DNA from: DAOPJM01 sp035399665
GTDB lineage: Bacteria > Bacillota > Clostridia > Christensenellales > CAG-138
Reading direction: 5' to 3'
Assembly: GCA_035399665.1 (NCBI GenBank)
Contig: DAOPJM010000010.1
Coordinates: forward strand, 1-57,224
Length of the DNA stretch: 57,224 nucleotides
How positions within the stretch are numbered: position 1 is the first letter of the stretch; the number at the start of each line of letters is the position of its first letter. Under the pieces are notes generated by a model. The model had not been told where the DNA came from. It saw nothing but the letters and a program-made list of their open reading frames with translations, and made no database searches. Positions 1 through 8,275 of the stretch are shown piece by piece. The position numbers were made by a program, and so were the translations under genes.

Positions 1-66
1 TTCCCCTTTTGGGTAATTCCATTTCCCTTTTCGGGATAATCCATTTCCCCTTTTGACATATTAAAT
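1..66. repeat. Short tandem repeat, about 22-nt period
   Basis: Three imperfect head-to-tail units, each beginning near TTCCCCTTTT or TTCCCTTTTC and followed by an AT-rich part ending CCAT or AAAT. The left edge of the window cuts the array, so its full length is unknown. No gene is visible in positions 1-158. Confidence 0.55.
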
Positions 67-158
67 TCGAAGCTTTTCTATTTCGATATTGGACCTTTCC
101 TTTTTTTAGCGGTCACGGCGGACATCGAGGAAAGAGAAGAACGAAAAGTGAAAAGTAC

Positions 159-182
159 AAAAAAAGCCGCCTTACAGCGACT
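159..182 (-). terminator. Terminator after tRNA-Leu
   Basis: On the minus strand AGTCGC and GCGGCT form a six-pair stem (one G-T pair) and a run of seven T follows. It lies just downstream of the tRNA CCA end. Confidence 0.7.
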
Positions 183-190
183 TCTCTTTT

Positions 191-274
191 TGGTGCGGTA
201 GATGGGACTTGAACCCATACGCCATATGCACACGCCCCTCAAACGTGCCTGTCTGCCAATTCCAGCACTACCGC
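191..274 (-). tRNA. tRNA-Leu (anticodon GAG)
   Basis: The minus strand folds as a class II tRNA. The acceptor stem is GCGGTAG/CTACCGC and the D loop contains AATTGGCAGA, typical of leucine tRNAs. The anticodon stem is CACGT/GCGTG around loop TTGAGGG, giving GAG. A long variable arm follows, then T-loop GGTTCAAGTCC, and CCA is encoded. It decodes CUC and CUU. Confidence 0.93.
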
Positions 275-284
275 GCACCATGAG

Positions 285-313
285 ATTATAGTCGAAACCA
301 TTTCGATTGTCAA
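285..313 (-). promoter_or_regulatory. Consensus promoter of tRNA-Leu
   Basis: The minus strand carries TTGACA (308-313), a 17-bp spacer and TATAAT (285-290), a perfect vegetative promoter about 10 bp upstream of the tRNA. Confidence 0.85.
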
Positions 314-440
314 CAACTTTTTCAGAAATAATTTTGTGTTTACAGAATCTTCGAAAGCTTGCTCGCTTCGGTATCATGCTGCTGAGTTTACTCTACGGAT
401 TAGCTGTGATTGTATTTTCATCTTTAATGAATGCTTGGCA

Positions 441-470
441 TTGACGATGAAATCCGGAATGTGATAGAAT
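441..470 (+). promoter_or_regulatory. Promoter of the PNP-bioY pair
   Basis: TTGACG (441-446) and TAGAAT (465-470) with an 18-bp spacer, about 35 bp before the start codon. Confidence 0.6.
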
Positions 471-504
471 AAGACTTGAAGGTATTGTATTCGGAGGTAA
501 TTTC

Positions 505-1320
505 ATGGAGAATATCATCAACAATGCGGTCGAACTGCTGAAGGCGCAAGGCGTAAACAAGGCCACTGTTGGGCTTATTTTGGGCAGCGGCTTGGGCGAC
601 TACGCCGAAACCCTGGAGAACAAGCGTTTTGTGAACTACGCCGACATCGAGGGCTATCCCGTATCAAATGTTGCGGGGCATAAATCGCGTTTTGTTGTCG
701 GCGAGAAGTACGGCAAGACGGTTATCGCTATGCAGGGGCGTTTCCACTTCTATGAGGGCTACCCGCAGTCGATGCTGACCTTGGGCGTACGCACCATGAA
801 AAAGCTTGGCGTGCAGGAGATGCTAATCACCAACGCCGCGGGCGGCGTGAATACGAGCTTCCATGCGGGAACACTGATGCTTATCTCGGATCACATCAAT
901 CTATCGGGCGGCAATCCGCTTATAGGGAGGAACCCGGACGAGTTCGGCCCGCGCTTCCCCGATCAGAGTAACGTTTATGACAGGGAGCTGCGCATGAAGC
1001 TAAAGGTCTTGGCGGCCGAAAAGGGCGTGGATTTGTCGGAAGGTGTATATCTGATGATGTCGGGGCCCTGCTACGAGACGCCTGCCGAGATACGCATGGC
1101 GCGTATTATCGGCGCGGACGCCGTCGGTATGTCCACGGTTCCTGAGGCGATAGCTGCGGCGCATTGCGGTATTAAGGTGCTGGGGGTTTCTCTCATTACC
1201 AACATGGCTGCAGGCGTGCTGAATCAACCCCTGTCGCACGCCGAGGTCACAGCGACGGCCAACAAAGCGTCGGCGGAATTCGCAAAGTTAGTAGACCTTA
1301 TCCTTCGCGAACTATTTTAG
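505..1320 (+). CDS. Purine-nucleoside phosphorylase (trimeric type)
   Basis: Cytosolic purine salvage enzyme that splits inosine, guanosine or their deoxy forms with phosphate into base and (deoxy)ribose-1-phosphate. At 271 residues it has the usual length of the trimeric PNP/MTAP family. Visible motifs are the phosphate loop GSGLG (27-31), GRFHFYEGY (78-86), TNAAGG (109-114), the base-site segment GPCYETPAE (187-195) and SLITNMAAG (229-237). E191 and N233 are spaced like the base-binding Glu and Asn of the human enzyme. GGAGGTAA lies 7 nt before the ATG. Its stop overlaps the start of bioY. It fits the nucleoside importer and hydrolases at 14-21 kb. Both punA and deoD are used for this family, so no symbol is given. 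Confidence 0.95.
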   Translation: MENIINNAVELLKAQGVNKATVGLILGSGLGDYAETLENKRFVNYADIEGYPVSNVAGHKSRFVVGEKYGKTVIAMQGRFHFYEGYPQSMLTLGVRTMKKLGVQEMLITNAAGGVNTSFHAGTLMLISDHINLSGGNPLIGRNPDEFGPRFPDQSNVYDRELRMKLKVLAAEKGVDLSEGVYLMMSGPCYETPAEIRMARIIGADAVGMSTVPEAIAAAHCGIKVLGVSLITNMAAGVLNQPLSHAEVTATANKASAEFAKLVDLILRELF

Positions 1321-1922
1321 TGCGTCGAAAAGTGAATTCGTCCAACGGTTTTATGGCGGAATCAAGCGTAAAGAAAAAGCGCAAAGCGGGCGCGAGAGCA
1401 TTGGCTTATATAGCGTTGGGGGCGGTGCTTATCGTCCTCTGCGCTTGGGCCTCCATACCCTTTGCCATACCGATTACGTTGCAGCTGTTCGGCGTGTTCT
1501 GCTGTCTTGAGCTTTTGGGCGGGCGAAACGGTACCATAGCCATCGCCGTGTATCTTGCGTTGGGCGCGGCGGGGTTGCCGGTGTTCGCGGGCTTTGTCGG
1601 TGGATTCGGCGCATTGGTCGGCGTGACCGGCGGCTATCTTTGGGGTATGCTTGCCATAGGGCTGTTGTATTGGCTTGGGACGGCGGCGGCGGGAACACGC
1701 ACAGCCGTTAGAGCAGCGTTGCTTATTGCGGGACTGCTGGTTTGCTATGCGATTGGCACGGCGTGGTTCATGAATGTGCAAAGTTTGAGCGGCTCAAAGG
1801 TCGGATTATGGGCCGCGCTCGGCAGCTGTGTGCTTCCCTTTATCCCGTTTGATCTTGCGAAGCTCGTGGGAGCCATGCTCATAGCCAAAAGAATCAAACC
1901 GCATATAGGGTCGGCAGCGTAA
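1320..1922 (+). CDS. bioY: BioY family biotin transporter substrate-binding subunit
   Basis: Integral membrane S-component of the energy-coupling factor type that captures biotin. It has about six hydrophobic segments. Family signatures include PFAIPITLQLFGVF near residue 50, the glycine-rich GFGALVGVTGGYLWG near 95 and VLPFIPFDLAKL near the C terminus. The GTG at 1320 overlaps the PNP stop (TAGTG), so translation may be coupled. No good ribosome binding site is visible; an in-frame ATG at 1353 would remove 11 polar residues and is equally possible. No ECF ATPase or biotin genes are in the window, so it probably uses a shared energising module encoded elsewhere. Confidence 0.88.
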   Translation: MRRKVNSSNGFMAESSVKKKRKAGARALAYIALGAVLIVLCAWASIPFAIPITLQLFGVFCCLELLGGRNGTIAIAVYLALGAAGLPVFAGFVGGFGALVGVTGGYLWGMLAIGLLYWLGTAAAGTRTAVRAALLIAGLLVCYAIGTAWFMNVQSLSGSKVGLWAALGSCVLPFIPFDLAKLVGAMLIAKRIKPHIGSAA

Positions 1923-1926
1923 CGGA

Positions 1927-1963
1927 CGGGTGACGCCGCAATGCGTCCTCATAGCTTCACCCG
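1927..1963 (+). terminator. Possible weak terminator after bioY
   Basis: CGGGTGA and TCACCCG can pair across a 23-nt loop just after bioY. There is no T-run, so termination is uncertain. Confidence 0.25.
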
Positions 1964-2015
1964 CGTCATACAGACAGTGAAAGTCTGACTTTGATGATCT
2001 CAAACTAAAAAAGGC

Positions 2016-2044
2016 TTTATTTGGAGCTTCAGCTGTGCTATAAT
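2016..2044 (+). promoter_or_regulatory. Promoter of the CDP-sugar operon
   Basis: A perfect TATAAT (2039-2044) lies 17 bp after the weak -35 TTTATT (2016-2021) and 32 bp before the preferred TTG start of the glycosyltransferase. Confidence 0.5.
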
Positions 2045-2076
2045 CCATGTGAACATGAATGTCGGAGGTATCGGGC

Positions 2077-3024
2077 TTGGAACAGCCATTGGTTTCTGTC
2101 ATTACATACTGCTTTAACGGGGAGCGTTTTGTGAGGAAATACTTTGACGCGCTCCTTGCTCAAACATACTCAAATGTTGAGCTGTTCTTTTATAACAACG
2201 GCTCTGTGGACGCGACGGGCGAGATTGCCGAAGCATATCGAAAAAGGCTTGTGGACAAAGGATGGATTGTAAATATCGAGCATTACGCCGAAAATCAAAT
2301 CACCTGCTCTCTCAAACAGGACGCCTTAACGCGGATGCATGGTGAATTCTTCTGTGGCTGTGACAGCGATGATATTATGTATCCCGATCACATAGCGCAT
2401 ATGGTTCAAGCCCTTTTGGATCATCCAGATAAAGGAATCGTCTTCTGCAATCTGAACACAGTTCTGGAGGAAACCGGTGAAAGCATCGGCACCATGCGGA
2501 TGAAACCACAGACCGTCTCCAAGGGAGCGTTTATCGATTGCCTGATGGCTCGAAATATGACCTACACTCCGATAGGTTCGCTGACTCGTACTTGTGCGTT
2601 TGACGCGGCGGTTCCAAAGCGTAAGATATACCAAACCTCTTATGGAGAGAATTACCAGATGCTGCTTCCGCTATTGTACCATGACCAGGCTTGTTACCTT
2701 GAAGAAATTCTTGGAGATTATCTTGTGCGCAAGGACAGTTACACCGGTAAATTAGTGGGGCAAAAACGCATAAAGGCATACGCGGCTCAAGAGGTTACCA
2801 TACGAGAAACGCTGGACTTGATAGACCCGCCTGAAAAAGCGGATTATCTGCTTATGGCACAGAGACGCTTACGCAGGGAACGGCTTCACGCAGCGCTTGA
2901 AGTGGGCGACGCCACACAGATTAAGCTGGTAAAGCAAGAATGTCATGAAGTCGGAGCATTCAACTTAAAGATGCGAGTGGCATGTTGCCGCCCGCTTTAT
3001 GCGTTTCTAAAGAAGTTCAGATAA
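2077..3024 (+). CDS. Family 2 glycosyltransferase
   Basis: Probably transfers a sugar from a nucleotide sugar onto a lipid-linked or cell-surface glycan. The GT-A fold is shown by PLVSVITYCFNGERFV at the N terminus, the YNNGSVDATGEIA segment near residue 45, and the metal/nucleotide motif CDSDD near residue 100. TTG at 2077 is preferred as start because GGAGGT (2064-2069) stands 7 nt before it. The in-frame ATG at 2059 lies upstream of that ribosome binding site and would give 321 residues. It is followed after 40 nt by the CDP-sugar genes, so it may use the sugar they make. Acceptor and donor are unknown. Confidence 0.88.
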   Translation: MEQPLVSVITYCFNGERFVRKYFDALLAQTYSNVELFFYNNGSVDATGEIAEAYRKRLVDKGWIVNIEHYAENQITCSLKQDALTRMHGEFFCGCDSDDIMYPDHIAHMVQALLDHPDKGIVFCNLNTVLEETGESIGTMRMKPQTVSKGAFIDCLMARNMTYTPIGSLTRTCAFDAAVPKRKIYQTSYGENYQMLLPLLYHDQACYLEEILGDYLVRKDSYTGKLVGQKRIKAYAAQEVTIRETLDLIDPPEKADYLLMAQRRLRRERLHAALEVGDATQIKLVKQECHEVGAFNLKMRVACCRPLYAFLKKFR

Positions 3025-3064
3025 GTAATTGTACATTATACATGATAGCAAAAGGAGCGGAAGC

Positions 3065-3841
3065 ATGAAGGTCGTCATTTTAGCCGGAGGCTTTGGTACA
3101 AGAATTGCCGAAGAAAGCCATCTCAAACCCAAGCCGATGATAGAAATAGGTGGCATGCCTATCCTATGGCATATAATGAAGGGCTATTCAGCGCAAGGAT
3201 ATAACGAGTTTATAATCTGCTGCGGCTATAAACAACAGGTAATTAAAGAGTTTTTTGCTAATTATTATCTTCACGCCTCCGATGTGACCTTTGATTTTTC
3301 TAACCGAAGCTGCATGGAAGTCCATACCAGTCACTCCGAACCTTGGCGCGTGACGGTCGTTGACACCGGGCTTAATACCATGACGGGGGGGCGGGTCAAG
3401 CGAATTGCACCATTCATCGGTAACGAACCCTTTATGCTTACCTATGGCGACGGCGTAAGCGATGTTGACTTTGCCGAGCTTGCCGCGTTTCATAAGAAAC
3501 ACGGAAGGATTGCAACGTTGACGGCAATTAACGCAGGGCAGCGATTCGGAGTACTCGGCATGGGTGAAGGCGATTCGATCAGTGCTTTTCGAGAGAAGCG
3601 CGATGATGACGCGACTCTCATCAACGGTGGATTCATGGTTTGCAATCCCGCCGTATTCGATTATATCGAAGGCGATGCAACTGTGCTCGAACAAGAGCCT
3701 TTGGAGCGATTAGCTCAGGAAGGCGAACTGATGGCGTATCGTCATAACGGGTATTGGCAGTGCATGGATACGCAGCGCGACCGTGAACTGCTTGAAAAGC
3801 TTTGGATTAGCGGCAATGCGCCGTGGAGGACTTGGAAATGA
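3065..3841 (+). CDS. rfbF: Glucose-1-phosphate cytidylyltransferase
   Basis: Makes CDP-glucose from glucose-1-phosphate and CTP, the entry step of CDP-deoxyhexose pathways. The 258-residue length is typical. GGFGTR (8-13) and KPKPM (21-25) form the nucleotide-binding signature, and YGDGVSDVD (127-135) carries the metal-binding Asp. The start at 3065 follows AAAGGAG; an upstream in-frame ATG at 3029 has no ribosome site. The stop overlaps the next ATG by ATGA, and the next gene is CDP-glucose 4,6-dehydratase, which supports CTP rather than TTP as substrate. Confidence 0.93.
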   Translation: MKVVILAGGFGTRIAEESHLKPKPMIEIGGMPILWHIMKGYSAQGYNEFIICCGYKQQVIKEFFANYYLHASDVTFDFSNRSCMEVHTSHSEPWRVTVVDTGLNTMTGGRVKRIAPFIGNEPFMLTYGDGVSDVDFAELAAFHKKHGRIATLTAINAGQRFGVLGMGEGDSISAFREKRDDDATLINGGFMVCNPAVFDYIEGDATVLEQEPLERLAQEGELMAYRHNGYWQCMDTQRDRELLEKLWISGNAPWRTWK

Positions 3842-4923
3842 CGGACTTCTACCGCGGAAAGCGGGTCTTTGTTACGGGTCATACCGGATTCAAGGGCGCT
3901 TGGCTTTGCCGTATCCTGAAGAACGCAGGCGCAATTGTTACAGGGTACTCACTTGCGCCCAACACAACGCCTAATCTTTTTACCTTGGCTGATACGGCGA
4001 ACGGCATGACAAGCATTATAGGCGATGTTCGCGACTTTGAGACATTGCACCGTGCATTTCTTGCGGCTGATCCACAGATTGTCTTTCATTTAGCCGCACA
4101 GCCCATAGTGCGGGAAAGCTATCGTACTCCGCGTGACACCTATGAGATAAATGTAATGGGTACAGTCAACCTGTTTGAGTGTATACGAAAGTCTCAATCT
4201 GTTCTCTCCGTACTAAATGTCACGACTGATAAAGTCTACGAAAACTTCGAACGCGCAGAAAGCTATCGTGAGGATGAGAAATTAGACGGTTTTGACCCGT
4301 ATTCAAACAGCAAAAGCTGTTCCGAGCTTGTTACTCATTGTTACTGTCGTTCCTTCTTTGCGGACGGTGTTCCCGCTGTCTCTACGGCACGAGCGGGTAA
4401 CGTTATTGGAGGCGGAGATTTTGCGGCGGATCGTATTGTTCCCGACTGTGTTCGCGCGGCACTTCAAGGGACGAACATAGCTATTCGTAATCCGCATTCC
4501 ACCCGACCTTACCAACATGTACTGGAACCGCTTTTTGCATATCTGATGATTGCGCAGGAGCAATACCTCGACCACGAAAAAGCCGGTTGGTATAACGTTG
4601 GGCCTGATGATTGCGACTGCTTTGAAACCGGCGCTCTTGTAGATGCTTTCCTGAACTGTTGGGGCGAAGGTCTTAGGGCTGAGAACCACGCTGACAATGG
4701 ACCGCATGAAGCGAGCTTTCTGAAGTTGGATAATCGCAAGCTGAAAGAAACGTTCGATTGGTCACCATGTTGGAATCTGACAACGGCTATACGAAAAACT
4801 GTGGATTGGACGAAAGCATGGCGTGACGGCGACGGCGTAACCGATATCATGGACGAACAGATCCGAGCTTTTCAATATGCTTTCGATAAGCAGCGGGAGG
4901 ATGTATGCCGTTTTCATTCATAA
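3838..4923 (+). CDS. rfbG: CDP-glucose 4,6-dehydratase
   Basis: NAD-dependent extended SDR that converts CDP-glucose to CDP-4-dehydro-6-deoxyglucose. Visible are the Rossmann motif GHTGFKG (14-20), VTTDKVYEN (128-136) and the catalytic pair Y155-x3-K159 in DPYSNSKS. The length of 361 residues fits the family. GGAGGA (3825-3830) sits 7 nt before the ATG at 3838, which decides the start over a GTG at 3823. It overlaps rfbF by 4 bp and the next gene by 19 bp, so translation is coupled. Confidence 0.94.
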   Translation: MTDFYRGKRVFVTGHTGFKGAWLCRILKNAGAIVTGYSLAPNTTPNLFTLADTANGMTSIIGDVRDFETLHRAFLAADPQIVFHLAAQPIVRESYRTPRDTYEINVMGTVNLFECIRKSQSVLSVLNVTTDKVYENFERAESYREDEKLDGFDPYSNSKSCSELVTHCYCRSFFADGVPAVSTARAGNVIGGGDFAADRIVPDCVRAALQGTNIAIRNPHSTRPYQHVLEPLFAYLMIAQEQYLDHEKAGWYNVGPDDCDCFETGALVDAFLNCWGEGLRAENHADNGPHEASFLKLDNRKLKETFDWSPCWNLTTAIRKTVDWTKAWRDGDGVTDIMDEQIRAFQYAFDKQREDVCRFHS

Positions 4924-5489
4924 AAACCGAGATTGACGGGCTGTTGAAAATTGTCCCGCACCTGTACAGAGACGAACGCGGATTGTATAAAAAGTACTAT
5001 GAAAAGGACGCTTTTGCTGAGAAAGGAATCACATGCGACTTCACGGAGTCAAGCGATATCCGTTCCGGGAAAGGTGTTCTGCGTGGGTTGCACTATCAAT
5101 CAGTTGATGCTCAAGCAAAGCTTATACACGTCATCAAAGGTATGCTGTTCGATGTGGCGTTGGATCTGCGAGTTGATTCTCCCACTTTTGGCGAGTACCA
5201 TGCTGAATTGCTCAACGCTAAAGATGATCTTGTCCTCTATGTCCCTGAAAACTTCGCCCATGGTTTTCTGTCTTTGACTGATGAGACTGTGTTCTCCTAC
5301 CAATGCTCGGGCAGCTATCGTCCTGAATACTGCGGTGGCATACTATGGAATGACCCTGCGCTTGCCATAGCTTGGCCGCTCCATGAATACGGTATTGAAT
5401 GTATTATTGCAACTGATAAGGACAAGCGCTGGCCGACATTTTCGGAGTATGTTTCAAAACAAGCGGCGCAAACAGAGGTTCATTCATGA
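4905..5489 (+). CDS. RmlC-like deoxysugar 3,5-epimerase (CDP-4-keto-6-deoxyhexose epimerase)
   Basis: Cupin of the dTDP-4-dehydrorhamnose 3,5-epimerase family, 194 residues. The family motif RGLHYQ (60-65) supplies the catalytic His63, and VPENFAHGFL and FSYQCSGSY (Tyr132) match the second half of the active site. No dTDP-glucose genes (rmlA, rmlB, rmlD) are present, and it overlaps CDP-glucose dehydratase. It is therefore inferred to epimerise CDP-4-keto-6-deoxyglucose at C3 and/or C5 rather than to make rhamnose. GGGAGG precedes the start. Its stop overlaps the next ATG (ATGA). Confidence 0.87.
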   Translation: MPFSFIKTEIDGLLKIVPHLYRDERGLYKKYYEKDAFAEKGITCDFTESSDIRSGKGVLRGLHYQSVDAQAKLIHVIKGMLFDVALDLRVDSPTFGEYHAELLNAKDDLVLYVPENFAHGFLSLTDETVFSYQCSGSYRPEYCGGILWNDPALAIAWPLHEYGIECIIATDKDKRWPTFSEYVSKQAAQTEVHS

Positions 5490-6427
5490 AAAAAGCCATA
5501 GTTACAGGTGCGGCGGGATTCATCGGAAACCGAGTAGTGCGCACGCTGCTTTCACACGATGTGCAGGTAATCGCCATTGTTCGAAAGAATAAAACAGTGC
5601 CGGATAATCTCACTGACCTGCCTGTTCGCAGGGTGGAATGTGACATAAACAACTATGATACGTTGGCGGACACAATTCTCGACCGGGATGTTGATGCGAT
5701 TTTTCATCTTGCGTGGCAGGGCGTTATCGGCCCCGATGCAAGAAACCAAAATGTACAGATAATGAACCTTTCCGGAACGCTTCAACTCATTGACGCCGGG
5801 CACAGTTTGGGCGCGAACACGTTTATCGGCGCGGGGAGTATGCATGAGGCTGAGAGCCTGATTGAAATGGCTGACGATAAGCCTATATCAAACCTTGGCT
5901 ATATGTACAAAGGAGCAAAGATTGCGGCGCATTGGATGGGCAAAGCCAAGGCCGGAAGTTTGGGAATGCGCTTCTTTTGGCCGCTCATCAACACATACGG
6001 TGAGGGCGAGCGCCAAGAGCGTTTGCTCAACATGGTGATAGGCCACATCCTGTGCGGCGAAACCCCGTCACTGTCCGATGGCTTTCAGATATATGATTTC
6101 GTCCATGTCGACGATGTTGCCGAAGCCCTGTATCTTATCGCAAACAAAGGTGTTGATGGTACAAACTATGTAATTGGATCCGGTAATGCCCGCCCGCTGC
6201 GGGAGTTTTTGATTGAAACTGCCCGCATTGCAAACGGATTGCGGATGGGCGATAGCGAGATCCCTCTCGGCTTTGGAGCAATCAAGTCAAACGTTATATC
6301 CCTGCCAATTGAAACCTTCGACGTCGCTTCGCTAATACGCGATACGGGGTTTTCACCTAAGGTTTCGTTTGATGAGGGCATACGTAGAACGGCCGTTTGG
6401 CTGAACGAGCAGATGAAGTTCGACTAA
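5486..6427 (+). CDS. NAD(P)-dependent sugar epimerase/reductase (extended SDR)
   Basis: Last gene of the CDP-sugar operon, 313 residues. The Rossmann motif GAAGFIG (8-14), HLAWQG near residue 75 and the YKGAK catalytic Y141-x3-K145 place it among extended SDRs. Following a dehydratase and a 3,5-epimerase, the simplest role is reduction of the 4-keto group, giving a CDP-6-deoxyhexose. Genes for 3-deoxygenation (the PLP dehydrase and its reductase) are absent, so a 3,6-dideoxy sugar is unlikely from this cluster alone. Final sugar unknown. A strong terminator follows. Confidence 0.88.
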   Translation: MKKAIVTGAAGFIGNRVVRTLLSHDVQVIAIVRKNKTVPDNLTDLPVRRVECDINNYDTLADTILDRDVDAIFHLAWQGVIGPDARNQNVQIMNLSGTLQLIDAGHSLGANTFIGAGSMHEAESLIEMADDKPISNLGYMYKGAKIAAHWMGKAKAGSLGMRFFWPLINTYGEGERQERLLNMVIGHILCGETPSLSDGFQIYDFVHVDDVAEALYLIANKGVDGTNYVIGSGNARPLREFLIETARIANGLRMGDSEIPLGFGAIKSNVISLPIETFDVASLIRDTGFSPKVSFDEGIRRTAVWLNEQMKFD

Positions 6428-6433
6428 AATTAT

Positions 6434-6466
6434 GCACCCTTGGGAGAATGTTTCACCCAAGGGTGC
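6434..6466. terminator. Bidirectional terminator
   Basis: An 11-bp perfect stem GCACCCTTGGG/CCCAAGGGTGC between two convergent genes, with T-rich or A-rich flanks on each side. Confidence 0.8.
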
Positions 6467-6477
6467 GGTTGAGTGTT

Positions 6478-7140
6478 TTACAGCCAGCCCCGCTTATACA
6501 TGAACCTTGCCGCAAGGATGGAAATCGCCGCCGCCACAGGCACGAACATTGCTCCGCTTGAGGCAAGCTGCGGCACGGCTATGAACAGTATCAGCATGGA
6601 GGCGATCGGCACTATGGCAAGCTTGACATTCTTCGCGATAAGCGCTACGCCGAGACCGCCGAACAACGCGGGCAAAAGTTGGTCGAACGCCGGTTCCAGA
6701 ACGGGCGAATCCAGGATGGGCGTCAGCGGAGTTATGAGCAGCACGCCCACAAGGATTATGGCAAGCGTCACCATAGACGAAACCGCTATGGCTATGGTCG
6801 CTACGGCTTCTCCTTCCTCAGTTCCCGCCTTGACGTCCGCCTTGTCGAAGGCGTTGACAGCGCACGGAACCTTGAGCATGGTAAGGCTGCCAGTGATGAA
6901 CCCCAGGTAGCTTCCGCCTGCGCCAAGCATAGGCACATAGGTCAAGACCTCTATCGTTCCTACCGCCCAGTACATGGGGAGTATCGCCCAAAGCCCCTTC
7001 AACAGCCCTGTAATCGGCGGCCATGCGTCAAAGACTATGCATATCGCGAGCGGGAACATCAGCAGCAGAGTACCTATGCCCCATACCCAAATCTTACCCC
7101 ACATGTGTGTGGATTCTTCATATGTCATTACGCGCTTCAT
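6478..7140 (-). CDS. Uncharacterised integral membrane protein (partner of DUF5058-like protein)
   Basis: 220 residues with about six hydrophobic segments and a charged central loop near residues 100-115 (FDKADVKAGTEEGEA). I do not recognise a characterised family; relatives in Clostridia are, as I recall, loosely labelled mechanosensitive-channel proteins, which I would not trust. The start overlaps the stop of the upstream gene (7137-7140), so the two proteins are made together and probably form one complex. A transporter or channel is the natural guess; the substrate is unknown. Confidence 0.75.
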   Translation of the reverse strand: MKRVMTYEESTHMWGKIWVWGIGTLLLMFPLAICIVFDAWPPITGLLKGLWAILPMYWAVGTIEVLTYVPMLGAGGSYLGFITGSLTMLKVPCAVNAFDKADVKAGTEEGEAVATIAIAVSSMVTLAIILVGVLLITPLTPILDSPVLEPAFDQLLPALFGGLGVALIAKNVKLAIVPIASMLILFIAVPQLASSGAMFVPVAAAISILAARFMYKRGWL

Positions 7141-7886
7141 ACCAGACCTCCCACCACCGCGTTGACGGCATTCGTTATGGGTATGGCAAGCGCCATCGCG
7201 CCCACCATGGAGATGGGCAAGGCGTAGTCCTCAAGCCATTTTTGCTTCAGTAGTTTTATGAATACGGCAAGCACAAGCATTATCGCCGCCGAACACAGCA
7301 TGACAAACACGGGTATCCAACCCGACAGCCCCTCATGAACATCGCCGAAGATCATACCCAGGAAGGCGGAAATCATTCCCATGAACAGTGCGCTCATCAG
7401 TATGTCGCCCCACTTGGTGTCACGTTTTTTGAACTTGTCCACGCCTGTTAGCAGCTTCTTGCAGATAAGCGGCGTTAGGATGACGCCCGCCATAATACCG
7501 AGTGTCATAACCCAAGCTATCGCGCTGTACTGCGGCGCGGTGAGCAGGGTCGCGGTATCGCCTATGCTCGTTCCCACGCCCTTGGCGGCGGCTTCCGCTG
7601 CGGGCGTCTCGTAGGTTATCGCGCCAATGACCGAAAGTCTGAGCCACGGCAGCGGCAACCCCAACTTCTTGGAGAGAGCTATGACCCCGATGAAGATGGA
7701 GATTGCGGGTACTATGGTGAAGATTGCGCTTGACCTCACAACGCGCCATAGCTTGCGTTTATCAAGCCCCAATGCAAGCGCACGTTTCCAAGCCCTGAGC
7801 AGGAAGAAAACGCATTGCGCGACCACGAACAGAAGTATCACCGCCACGAACACAAACAGAACGGGACTGTTTACCGAGAATTCCAT
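7137..7886 (-). CDS. DUF5058-like integral membrane protein
   Basis: 249 residues, six or more membrane segments. The conserved-looking core runs from RSSAIFTIVPAISIFIGV (about 51-68) through LPLPWLRLSVIGAITYE (about 76-92) and a small-residue stretch containing ETPAAEAAAKG. It resembles DUF5058 proteins of Clostridia from memory. An AGGGGGTGG ribosome site precedes the ATG. It is translationally coupled to the 220-residue membrane protein. No enzyme or regulator is attached, so function is open. Confidence 0.72.
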   Translation of the reverse strand: MEFSVNSPVLFVFVAVILLFVVAQCVFFLLRAWKRALALGLDKRKLWRVVRSSAIFTIVPAISIFIGVIALSKKLGLPLPWLRLSVIGAITYETPAAEAAAKGVGTSIGDTATLLTAPQYSAIAWVMTLGIMAGVILTPLICKKLLTGVDKFKKRDTKWGDILMSALFMGMISAFLGMIFGDVHEGLSGWIPVFVMLCSAAIMLVLAVFIKLLKQKWLEDYALPISMVGAMALAIPITNAVNAVVGGLV

Positions 7887-7994
7887 ATTACCACCCCCTT
7901 ATCGCAATAATTATATAGCATTGTCGCGCCCGTGGCAAGCGCTAATGTTATGCGGTAAGGGTAAGCCGGTCGAGGCGGTATTCGCCGTATAGTG

Positions 7995-8060
7995 AGGGAG
8001 CGGGGCTTGACTGTTTTGCTTTTAGCAAGATCCTTCGACTACGCTCAGGATGACACGGTG
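7995..8060 (+). repeat. Dispersed palindromic repeat, copy A (cut by a gap)
   Basis: It holds GGAGCGGGGCTTGACT followed by CAAGATCCTTCGACTACG and CTCAGGATGACA. The same motif recurs after the gap at 8161 and, inverted, at 28656-28710. ATCCT and AGGAT can pair around a short loop. No protein is encoded in 7887-8451. Confidence 0.7.
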
Positions 8061-8160
8061 NNNNNNNNNNNNNNNNNNNNNNNNNNNNNNNNNNNNNNNN
8101 NNNNNNNNNNNNNNNNNNNNNNNNNNNNNNNNNNNNNNNNNNNNNNNNNNNNNNNNNNNN
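8061..8160. other. Scaffold gap (100 N) flanked by identical 36-nt ends
   Basis: Positions 8025-8060 and 8161-8196 are identical, so the two contigs probably overlap or the gap spans extra copies of the repeat. Confidence 0.95.
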
Positions 8161-8196
8161 GCAAGATCCTTCGACTACGCTCAGGATGACACGGTG
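8161..8196 (+). repeat. Dispersed repeat, copy B (may be the same copy as A)
   Basis: Exact duplicate of 8025-8060 across the gap. It is either one genomic copy represented twice or two true copies. Confidence 0.6.
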
Positions 8197-8275
8197 AGTT
8201 GAAGGGCAAATGATAATGGGCTTAAAGAGCGGCAACGCCTTCACGTCATGGGGTGAACGATTATGGCGGCAAACC

